Shown: in pieces, positions 5,102-10,111 of the stretch
Layout of the letters: every line of letters starts with the position of its first letter
Numbering within the stretch: the first letter of the stretch is position 1
Source: Actinomycetales bacterium
GTDB taxonomy: Bacteria > Actinomycetota > Actinomycetes > Actinomycetales > Cellulomonadaceae
Direction of reading: 5' to 3'
DNA length: 10,111 nucleotides
Assembly (NCBI GenBank): GCA_012514545.1
Contig: JAAZAC010000108.1
Coordinates: 1-10,111 of the forward strand
Made by a program: the position numbers and the translations under genes
The notes under the pieces: model-generated
The model's database searches: none
What the model was told of the DNA's origin: nothing
The model's input: the letters and a program-made list of their open reading frames with translations, nothing else

Positions 5102-5985
5102 GCGCCCCCGCGAACGGCTCCGGCGACGCCTTCGCGGACGTCCTCGGCGTGCTCGACCTCGAGGAGATCGACACCGACCTGTACCGCGGCCACAGCCTCC
5201 CGCAGCCGCACGGGCGGGTGTTCGGCGGCCAGGTCCTGGCGCAGTCGCTGCTCGCCGCCGGGCGCACCGTGGCCGCGTCCCGCCTGCCGCACTCCGTGCA
5301 CGGCTACTTCCTGCGGCCGGGCGACGCGGCGCGGGACATCACCTTCACCGTCGAGCGGCTGCGCGACGGCCGCTCGTTCAGCGCCCGCCGGGTGCACGCG
5401 CTGCAGCGCGGCGCGCCGATCCTCACGATCACGGCGTCGTTCCAGGAGGACCAGCCGGGCCTCGAGCACACCGACAGCCCGCCGTCGACGACGCCGCCGC
5501 CGGAGTCGGTGCCGAGCGCCCTCGACGTGCTCGGCGACGACGACCACCCGGTGGCGACGTACTGGACCCAGGCGGCCTTCGACCTGCGCCACGTCGAGGA
5601 GCCGGTCTACCTGGGCCCGGCGTCCGTGGCCACGAGCCGGCAGATGGTGTGGATGCGCGCGCGGGGCACGGTGCCGGAGGGTCCCGGGTCGGAGCTGCTG
5701 CACCGGTGCCTGCTCGCCTACGCGTGCGACCAGGTGATGCTCGAGCCGCTGCTGCGCCGGCACGGCCGGGCCTGGACGACGCCGGGCCTGTCCATCGCGA
5801 GCCTCGACCACGCGATGTGGTTCCACCGGCCGGCGCGGGTCGACGAGTGGCTGCTGTACGTGCAGTACGCGCCGAGCGCGTCGGGCGGCCGCGGCCTGGG
5901 CTCGGCGCGCGTGTACCGCACCGACGGCACGCTGGTGGCGAGCGTCGCGCAGGAGGGCATGATCCGGGTCCCCGACGTCGGCTGA
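5098..5985 (+). CDS. tesB: Acyl-CoA thioesterase II (TesB, double hotdog)
   Basis: Hydrolyses acyl-CoA to fatty acid and CoA in the cytoplasm. The 295 residues compare with 286 in E. coli TesB. The N-terminal hotdog shows GRVFGGQVLAQSL (39-51) and VHGYFLRPGD (67-76); the C-terminal hotdog shows LLAYACDQVML (205-215), LSIASLDHAMWFHRP (231-245), EWLLY and VAQEGMIR (283-290). Aligning with E. coli TesB, the catalytic Asp204 and Gln278 correspond to Asp211 and Gln285, and Thr228 corresponds to Ser235, a conservative change. The GTG start at 5098 overlaps the globin stop as GTGA, which fixes both the start and the operon. The topoisomerase gene begins 47 bp later with its own -10-like box. Confidence 0.95.
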   Translation: MSAPANGSGDAFADVLGVLDLEEIDTDLYRGHSLPQPHGRVFGGQVLAQSLLAAGRTVAASRLPHSVHGYFLRPGDAARDITFTVERLRDGRSFSARRVHALQRGAPILTITASFQEDQPGLEHTDSPPSTTPPPESVPSALDVLGDDDHPVATYWTQAAFDLRHVEEPVYLGPASVATSRQMVWMRARGTVPEGPGSELLHRCLLAYACDQVMLEPLLRRHGRAWTTPGLSIASLDHAMWFHRPARVDEWLLYVQYAPSASGGRGLGSARVYRTDGTLVASVAQEGMIRVPDVG

Positions 5986-6020
5986 GACGGGCTCGCCGGG
6001 CGGCCCCGGGCGGGCCACCG

Positions 6021-6026
6021 CACACT
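6021..6026 (+). promoter_or_regulatory. Predicted -10 box of the topoisomerase gene, leaderless start
   Basis: CACACT ends 6 nt before the ATG at 6033 and no Shine-Dalgarno lies between. The geometry is the same as at malQ and the transglutaminase-like gene. Confidence 0.5.
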
Positions 6027-6032
6027 GGGCGC

Positions 6033-7007
6033 ATGCCGCGCCTCCGCCGTGTCCGCTCCACCGACCCCGGGTGGACCCGGCGCGGGCAGGGCCGCGGCTT
6101 CGTCTACCTCGACGAGACCGGCGCGCGGCTCACCGACCCGCTGCTCGTCGCGCGGTGCAAGGACCTGGTGATCCCGCCGGCCTGGCGGGAGGTCTGGATC
6201 TGCCCGCAGGAGAACGGGCACATCCAGGCGATGGGCACGGACGACGCCGGCCGCCGCCAGTACCTGTACCACCCGCAGTGGCGCGCCCGCCGCGACCGCC
6301 TCAAGCACGACCACGTCGTGCGGCTGGCCCGGCGCCTGCCGCGGGCGCGGCGCCGCGTCGAGGCCGACCTCGCGGCGCCCGGGTTCGGGCGCGAGAAGGT
6401 GCTGGCCCTGGCGTTCCGGCTGCTCGACGAGGCGTACTTCCGCGCGGGCGGCGAGGCGTACGCCAAGGAGAACGGGTCGTTCGGCCTGGCGACGCTGCGC
6501 CGGGAGCACGTGCGCGTGGACGCCGACGGCGTGTGGTTCGGCTACCCCGCGAAGTCCGGCCAGTGGCGCGAGTCCCAGGTGCGCGACCCGGTCGTGGCCC
6601 GCGCGGTGCGCGGCCTGCTCGCCCGCGACGACGACGGCCCCGACCTGCTGGCGTGGCGCAACGGGGACGACACCTGGCACGACGTGACGAGCGCGGACAT
6701 CCAGGAGTGCGTCAAGGCGCACCTGGGCCCGGAGGCGCGGCCGAAGGACTTCCGGACGTGGCACGCCACCCTCCTCGCGGCCGCCGGGCTGGCCGAGCAC
6801 GAGGTCCCCCGCGCCGAGCGCGCCCGCCGCCGCGTCGTCGCGCAGGTGGTCCGGGAGGTCGCCGAGGAGCTCGGCAACACCCCGGCGGTGTGCCGCGCGT
6901 CGTACGTCGACCCGCGCGTCGTGGACCTGTGGGAGCGGGGGCAGACGATCGGCCGACGGCGCACGCGGGCCGCCGCCGAGCGCGCGCTCGTGGCCCTGCT
7001 CGCCTGA
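6033..7007 (+). CDS. DNA topoisomerase IB (bacterial, poxvirus-like)
   Basis: Relaxes supercoils by transient single-strand cleavage through a 3'-phosphotyrosine, without ATP. The 324 residues fit the compact bacterial IB enzymes of the Deinococcus type. The N-terminal domain (about 1-90) carries the DLVIPPAWREVWICP and GHIQAMGTDDAGRRQYLYHP motifs. The catalytic domain shows FRAGGEAYAKENGSFGLATLRREHV with Arg137, PAKSGQW with Lys174, KDFRTWHAT with Arg241, and GNTPAVCRASYVDP with nucleophile Tyr291. The vaccinia residues Arg130, Lys167, Arg223 and Tyr274 are thus all matched; vaccinia His265 is Asn282 here, as is usual in the bacterial branch. The ATG at 6033 follows a -10-like CACACT by 6 nt, suggesting a leaderless message separate from the upstream operon. 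It converges on the sugar porter with 9 bp between the stops and no clear hairpin. Confidence 0.95.
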   Translation: MPRLRRVRSTDPGWTRRGQGRGFVYLDETGARLTDPLLVARCKDLVIPPAWREVWICPQENGHIQAMGTDDAGRRQYLYHPQWRARRDRLKHDHVVRLARRLPRARRRVEADLAAPGFGREKVLALAFRLLDEAYFRAGGEAYAKENGSFGLATLRREHVRVDADGVWFGYPAKSGQWRESQVRDPVVARAVRGLLARDDDGPDLLAWRNGDDTWHDVTSADIQECVKAHLGPEARPKDFRTWHATLLAAAGLAEHEVPRAERARRRVVAQVVREVAEELGNTPAVCRASYVDPRVVDLWERGQTIGRRRTRAAAERALVALLA

Positions 7008-7016
7008 CGGGTCCGG

Positions 7017-8435
7017 CTACTCCATGTCCTCGAGCTGGCGGCCCTTGGTCTCCCGCACGAACCGCGCGACGAAGAGGAACGACAGCAGCGCCGCGGCCGT
7101 GTAGAGCCCGTACGCGAGCCCGAGGCCGACCTCGGCGAGCGCCGGGAACGTCGTCGAGACGAGGAAGTTGCCGCCCCACTGCGCGGCGGCGGCCAGGCCG
7201 AGCGCCGCGGCGCGGATCCGGTTGTTGAACATCTCGCCGAGGAGCACCCAGACGACGGGGCCCCACGACACCCCGAAGAACACGACGAAGAGGTTGGCAG
7301 CGACGAGCGCCACCGGGCCGGCCGCCCCCTCGAGGACGGGCTCGCCGTCGACCACGGACGCGGTCGCGAAGGCCACGGCGAGGGCGCCGAGGCTGACGAC
7401 CATGCCCGCGGAGCCCACGAGCAGGAGCCGGCGGCGACCGACCCTGTCGATGAGCGCGATGGCGACGATCGTCACGGCGATGTTCGTCACCGACGTGATG
7501 ACGGTCTGGACGAGCGCGTCCTCCTCCGTGAAGCCCACCTGCTGCCAGAGCGAGGACGAGTAGTAGAAGATCACGTTGATCCCGACGAACTGCTGGAACA
7601 GCGACAGCCCGACGCCGACCCACACGATCGGCAGCAGCCCGAGCGCCGGCCCGCGCAGGTCCGCGAACGAGGAGCGCGTGTCCTCCTTGACCGTCCGACG
7701 GATCTCCCGCAGCCGCTCGTCGATGCCGGACCGCAGGATCTGCGCGAGCACGGTGCGGGCCTTCCGGTGCTCGCCCTGCTGGACGAGGTAGCGCGGCGAC
7801 TCCGGGATGACGAGGGCGAGGACGCCGTAGGCCACCGCGGGCACGATCTCGGCGAGGAACATCCAGCGCCACGCCTCGAGGCCCAGCCACAGCATCTCGG
7901 CCGCCCCGCCGGCCGCCGTCGCGAGGAAGTAGTCCGTCAGCAGGGCGACGAAGATGCCGGTGACGATCGCGAGCTGCTGGAGCGAGCCGAGGCGGCCGCG
8001 GATCGGCGCCGGGGCGATCTCCGCGATGTACGCGGGCGCGATGACCGACGCCGCGCCGACGGCCAGGCCGCCGACGACGCGCCACACGATGAGGTCCCAC
8101 GGCCCCTGGGCGAGGCCCGAGCCGATCGCGCTGATCGTGAAGAACGCCGAGGCGAGGAGCATGACGCGCACGCGGCCGAGGCGGCCCGCGAGCTGCCCGG
8201 CGATCCACGCGCCCAGCGCGCAGCCGATGAGCGCGGACGAGACGGCGAACCCGGTGAGGCCCGCGCCCATGCCGAAGTCCGCGCGGATCGCCTCGACGGC
8301 GCCGTTGACGACCGCCGTGTCGAAGCCGAAGAGGAAGCCGCCCAGCGCCGCGACGGACGCCAGGAGGACGGCGCGCCCGGTGTCGTAGGTCTCGGTCGCC
8401 GCCGGCTCCTGCCGCGTGCCCGCCCGCTCCGCCAT
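7017..8435 (-). CDS. MFS sugar porter (sugar:proton symporter or facilitator)
   Basis: Inner-membrane twelve-helix transporter, 472 residues, of the sugar porter family (XylE/GalP/GLUT relatives). Visible signatures: GFLFGFDTAVVNGA in helix 1 (33-46), GRLGRVRV in the loop 2-3 (84-91), RVVGGLAVGAASVIAPAYIAEIAP with IRGRLGSLQQLA (119-156), PESPRYLVQQG (211-221), FQQFVGINVIFYYSS (280-294), DRVGRRR (330-336), WGPVVWVLLGEMF (391-403) and ETKGRQLEDME at the C-terminus. Sugar-contacting positions of XylE (the QQ pair, the Asn of GIN, the Trp of VVW, the Gln of AAQW) are kept, so a hexose or pentose is the likely cargo; which one cannot be told. The ATG at 8435 follows a G-rich leader containing a G8 tract that may serve as a ribosome-binding site. 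The upstream transglutaminase-like gene is on the same strand, 68 bp away, with an inverted repeat between. Confidence 0.93.
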   Translation of the reverse strand: MAERAGTRQEPAATETYDTGRAVLLASVAALGGFLFGFDTAVVNGAVEAIRADFGMGAGLTGFAVSSALIGCALGAWIAGQLAGRLGRVRVMLLASAFFTISAIGSGLAQGPWDLIVWRVVGGLAVGAASVIAPAYIAEIAPAPIRGRLGSLQQLAIVTGIFVALLTDYFLATAAGGAAEMLWLGLEAWRWMFLAEIVPAVAYGVLALVIPESPRYLVQQGEHRKARTVLAQILRSGIDERLREIRRTVKEDTRSSFADLRGPALGLLPIVWVGVGLSLFQQFVGINVIFYYSSSLWQQVGFTEEDALVQTVITSVTNIAVTIVAIALIDRVGRRRLLLVGSAGMVVSLGALAVAFATASVVDGEPVLEGAAGPVALVAANLFVVFFGVSWGPVVWVLLGEMFNNRIRAAALGLAAAAQWGGNFLVSTTFPALAEVGLGLAYGLYTAAALLSFLFVARFVRETKGRQLEDME

Positions 8436-8441
8436 GGCCCG

Positions 8442-8449
8442 CCCCCCCC
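8442..8449. repeat. C8/G8 homopolymer tract in the sugar-porter leader
   Basis: Eight consecutive C on the plus strand, reading as G8 in the mRNA about 6-13 nt before the ATG, where a Shine-Dalgarno would lie. It is the only purine-rich sequence available for ribosome binding. Confidence 0.7.
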
Positions 8450-8466
8450 GCGTCGCACGTCCTGCG

Positions 8467-8472
8467 ACCGTA
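8467..8472 (-). promoter_or_regulatory. Predicted -10 box of the sugar-porter gene
   Basis: TACGGT on the minus strand, a good TANNNT match. Initiation near 8460 would leave a leader of about 25 nt carrying the G-rich stretch. An inverted repeat begins 6 bp upstream. Confidence 0.5.
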
Positions 8473-8478
8473 CGGCGG

Positions 8479-8494
8479 GGTGGGCGGGCCCACC
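8479..8494. promoter_or_regulatory. Perfect 7-bp inverted repeat upstream of the sugar-porter -10 box
   Basis: GGTGGGC (8479-8485) and GCCCACC (8488-8494) are separated by 2 bp. The repeat occupies the spacer and -35 region of the predicted sugar-porter promoter and also lies 9 nt after the stop of the transglutaminase-like gene (8506-8504). It could be a repressor operator for sugar-dependent control. A terminator is less likely, as a 2-nt loop is too tight for a stable RNA hairpin unless inner pairs open. No T tract follows. Confidence 0.5.
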
Positions 8495-8503
8495 ACCGGA
8501 GGG

Positions 8504-9403
8504 TCAGCGGGCCAGCGCGACCCGCGAGACGGCGCCCGTGGGCGACAGGCAGCGGACGGTGCCGCGCGGGTGGTACCTGTCGTCGTCGAACGCCGCGGCG
8601 AGCTCGGCGCGGTGGGCGTCCGGGTCGAGCAGCAGCGCGGCGAGCCGGTCCACCTCCGCGAGCGCCGCGGGGTCGCCGGCCTCGACGGGCCCGTCCAGGG
8701 CCTCCATGTCCCCCCAGACGTCCCACAGCAGCAGCTCGTGGCCGTGCAGGTGGGCGAGCTCCTGGAGGACGTACCCGGCGACGAACGCGGGGCCCCGCAG
8801 CGGGAGGTCGGGGTCGACGCCGAAGCGGCGGATCCCGTCGTCGTCGATCTCGCCCGCGCGGTACTGCGTCCACACCGTGGCCGCGGTGCGGAACGGTCCG
8901 CGCGGACCGGTGTCCATGTCGGCGACGTCGAACGGGAACGACGCCGGGTCGAGCTCCGGGTCGACGCGGACCCACCGCCCGCCGTCGTGGTACTCCGCGA
9001 CCACGTGGTCGACGTGGAAGTCGGGGCGGAAGTAGTCCGCGAAGCCGACCCGGGTGCGGGCGGGCACCCCGCGTTCCCGCAGTGCGGCGACGAACAGGAG
9101 CGAGAAGTCGCGGCAGCAGCCGACGAACCGCTCGGCGGGCGGCAGGGCCGTCGCGAGGTCGGTGACGCCGCGGCCGGCGAGGACGCCGAGGACGTCGGCG
9201 ACCCAGCGGGTGTCGATCTCGCCCGTGCGCTCGGGCGGGTACGTCCCGGCGTCGCCGCGGTAGTGCGCGACGAGGCCGCGCACGGCGGCGGCGAGGTCGC
9301 GCGGGTCGCGCGGCGCGGTGCGCAGCAGGGCGCGCCGGTCGCGCGGGTCGGTCAGCGGGCTGTGCGCGGCCCAGTCCTTCGGGCCGGAGGGCTCCCGGGT
9401 CAC
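8504..9403 (-). CDS. Transglutaminase-like (papain-fold) protein
   Basis: Protein of 299 residues with the transglutaminase-like catalytic core. The Cys motif is GCCRDFSLLFVAALRERGVPAR (95-116) with Cys97 in the G-x-C-R-D position. His133 is in VDHVVAEY and Asp148 in RWVRVDPEL, the order and spacing of the Cys-His-Asp triad. Upstream of it is a helical region with RDLAAAVRGLVAHY; the C-terminal 130 residues have no motif I recognise. No signal peptide or membrane segment is seen, so it is probably cytoplasmic. Members of this fold act as peptidases, amidases or cross-linkers, and the substrate here is unknown. The GTG at 9403 follows a -10-like TAGCGT by 6 nt with no Shine-Dalgarno, suggesting a leaderless message. 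The single-hotdog thioesterase lies 37 bp upstream on the same strand. Confidence 0.85.
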   Translation of the reverse strand: MTREPSGPKDWAAHSPLTDPRDRRALLRTAPRDPRDLAAAVRGLVAHYRGDAGTYPPERTGEIDTRWVADVLGVLAGRGVTDLATALPPAERFVGCCRDFSLLFVAALRERGVPARTRVGFADYFRPDFHVDHVVAEYHDGGRWVRVDPELDPASFPFDVADMDTGPRGPFRTAATVWTQYRAGEIDDDGIRRFGVDPDLPLRGPAFVAGYVLQELAHLHGHELLLWDVWGDMEALDGPVEAGDPAALAEVDRLAALLLDPDAHRAELAAAFDDDRYHPRGTVRCLSPTGAVSRVALAR

Positions 9404-9409
9404 GGGGGC

Positions 9410-9415
9410 ACGCTA
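9410..9415 (-). promoter_or_regulatory. Predicted -10 box of the transglutaminase-like gene, leaderless start
   Basis: TAGCGT on the minus strand ends 6 nt before the GTG at 9403, and only a C run lies between. This strongly resembles the other leaderless starts here. A short DNA palindrome, GTCCGACGGAC (9424-9434), lies 8 bp upstream of the box and could be an operator. Confidence 0.55.
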
Positions 9416-9440
9416 CCCGGGCCGTCCGACGGACCGGGGC

Positions 9441-9941
9441 TCAGGGCCGGCGGCGCCACGCGACGGGCGGGCCGACGAGCGGCGCCCACACCGCCCGCTC
9501 CTCGTCGGTGAGCCGGCGGGGGCGGTTCGTCGCGGCGTCGAGCAGCACGACGGTCGTCGCGGCCTGCACGAACACCTGCCGGGCCGCGCCGGCGCCCGCC
9601 GTCACCTCGTAGCAGACGTCGATGCTCGCGTCGCCGAGCCGGCCGAGCCACAGCTCGACGACGACGGGCTCGCGCACGTGCGGGATCGGGGCGAGGTACT
9701 CGATCTCCTGGCGCGCGACCACCGTGACCGTGTCGGACCCGGGGCCGGCGTCGAGGACCGCCGTCGGCGGCGCCTGCCCTCCCCCGACGCCGGTGCCCGC
9801 CTCGGCAGGGTCCTGCCGCCAGAACGCGGCGATGCGGGCCTCCTCGAGGAGCGTGAAGACGGCGACGTTGTTGACGTGCCCGTACGCGTCGAGGTCGGCC
9901 CAGCGCACGGGCACGGGGATCCGCAGGCGGTCCGTGTGCAC
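9441..9941 (-). CDS. Acyl-CoA thioesterase, single hotdog (4HBT/YbgC-like)
   Basis: Small cytoplasmic thioesterase expected to hydrolyse an acyl-CoA or related thioester. The 166 residues begin close to the family signature RIPVPVRWADLDAYGHVNNVAVFTLLEEAR, where Asp18 (second Asp of DLD) is the likely catalytic residue and GHVNN and the following Glu complete the motif. The region after it (IEYLAPI, VVVELWLGRLGDASIDVCYEV, FVQAATTVVLLD) matches the long beta strands of a hotdog. There is a Gly/Pro-rich insertion around residues 46-62. The GTG at 9941 is chosen because CAGCAT lies 6 nt upstream and family members start near there; a GTG at 9980 would add 13 unconserved residues. It is the second, structurally distinct thioesterase of the window, after the TesB type. 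Confidence 0.88.
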   Translation of the reverse strand: MHTDRLRIPVPVRWADLDAYGHVNNVAVFTLLEEARIAAFWRQDPAEAGTGVGGGQAPPTAVLDAGPGSDTVTVVARQEIEYLAPIPHVREPVVVELWLGRLGDASIDVCYEVTAGAGAARQVFVQAATTVVLLDAATNRPRRLTDEERAVWAPLVGPPVAWRRRP

Positions 9942-9947
9942 GGACCC

Positions 9948-9953
9948 ATGCTG
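9948..9953 (-). promoter_or_regulatory. Possible -10 box of the single-hotdog thioesterase gene
   Basis: CAGCAT on the minus strand ends 6 nt before the GTG at 9941. It is a weak TANNNT match, but the spacing repeats that of other genes here. Read-through from the partial upstream gene (stop at 9997) is also possible. Confidence 0.35.
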
Positions 9954-9996
9954 CCCGACGGGGCCGCCCTGCCGCGTCACGCCCGGCCCGGGCCCG

Positions 9997-10111
9997 TCAG
10001 CGGCGGCGCCGCGGCCGGCCGCCGCCCAGGGCCTGCGTCGCGGCGGCGCGGGCCGCGGCGAGCCGCGCCAGCACCTCGGCGACCGGTGCGGCGACGAGCC
10101 GCTCAGCCACC
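9997..10111 (-). CDS. C-terminal end of an unidentified gene (5' end outside window)
   Basis: A minus-strand frame is open from the window edge to a TGA at 9999-9997, giving 37 complete codons with almost all third positions G or C, as in the neighbouring genes. The peptide is an Ala/Leu/Val/Arg-rich helix (ERLVAAPVAEVLARLAAARA) followed by a Gly-Arg-rich basic tail ending in four arginines. That resembles the C-terminal tail of a nucleic-acid-binding protein, but no family motif is visible and I assign no function. It ends 55 bp upstream of the thioesterase start, on the same strand. Confidence 0.55.
   Translation of the reverse strand, partial: VAERLVAAPVAEVLARLAAARAAATQALGGGRPRRRR

Noticed and set aside
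4014..6032. Upstream extension of the topoisomerase frame across the PTS, globin and thioesterase genes
   Set aside because: The extension is out of frame with three well-supported genes and is low-complexity. The topoisomerase family starts at the ATG at 6033.
5986..6032. GC-rich stretch between the thioesterase and topoisomerase as a terminator
   Set aside because: Only a 5-bp stem with a 4-nt loop can be drawn, and such pairings are expected by chance at this GC content.
7008..7016. Terminator between the convergent topoisomerase and sugar-porter genes
   Set aside because: Only 9 bp separate the stops and no convincing inverted repeat spans them.
1..10111. A mobile island or novel defence system
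   Set aside because: Composition and codon use are uniform, all identifiable genes are chromosomal housekeeping or transport types, and no integrase, transposase, attachment site or defence-like domain is seen.

Overview
The window is a stretch of very GC-rich bacterial chromosome. Codons end almost always in G or C, GTG starts are frequent, and several genes have a TANNNT-like -10 box placed 6-7 nt before the start codon, as in leaderless transcription. This points to an actinobacterium. The gene set (actinobacterial-type MalQ, group II truncated haemoglobin, separate PTS IIA and IIB, bacterial topoisomerase IB) fits a member of Micrococcales near Cellulomonas, but that placement is inference.

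Layout: (1) 1-585, C-terminal part of an EamA/DMT permease on +, ending 65 bp inside the convergent malQ. (2) 521-2641, malQ (4-alpha-glucanotransferase) on -. (3) 2764-3696, a MscS-type channel on +, divergent from malQ. (4) 3713-4210 and 4355-4585, glucose-family PTS IIA and IIB on -, with a tandem-repeat spacer between them. (5) 4703-5985, truncated haemoglobin and TesB-type acyl-CoA thioesterase on +, overlapping by 4 nt. (6) 6033-7007, type IB topoisomerase on +. (7) 7017-8435, MFS sugar porter on -. (8) 8504-9403, transglutaminase-like protein on -. (9) 9441-9941, single-hotdog thioesterase on -. (10) 9997-10111, the C-terminal end of an unidentified gene on -.

A loose carbohydrate theme joins malQ, the two PTS components and the sugar porter: maltodextrin remodelling, phosphotransfer-driven uptake and facilitated or proton-coupled uptake. 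The globin-thioesterase pair is the only clearly coupled operon. The other genes are mostly single units with their own promoter-like boxes. There is no stretch over 300 bp without a gene, and I see no tRNA, rRNA, insertion sequence, CRISPR array, phage gene or toxin/defence module.

I do not see a previously undescribed multi-gene system. The content looks like ordinary core chromosome. The observations worth a second look are non-coding: an imperfect palindrome covering both stop codons of the convergent mscS/IIA pair, a 19-nt repeat shared by the IIA and IIB 5' regions, an 11-bp tandem repeat between IIB and IIA, an inverted repeat over the sugar-porter promoter, and a recurring leaderless-start architecture.
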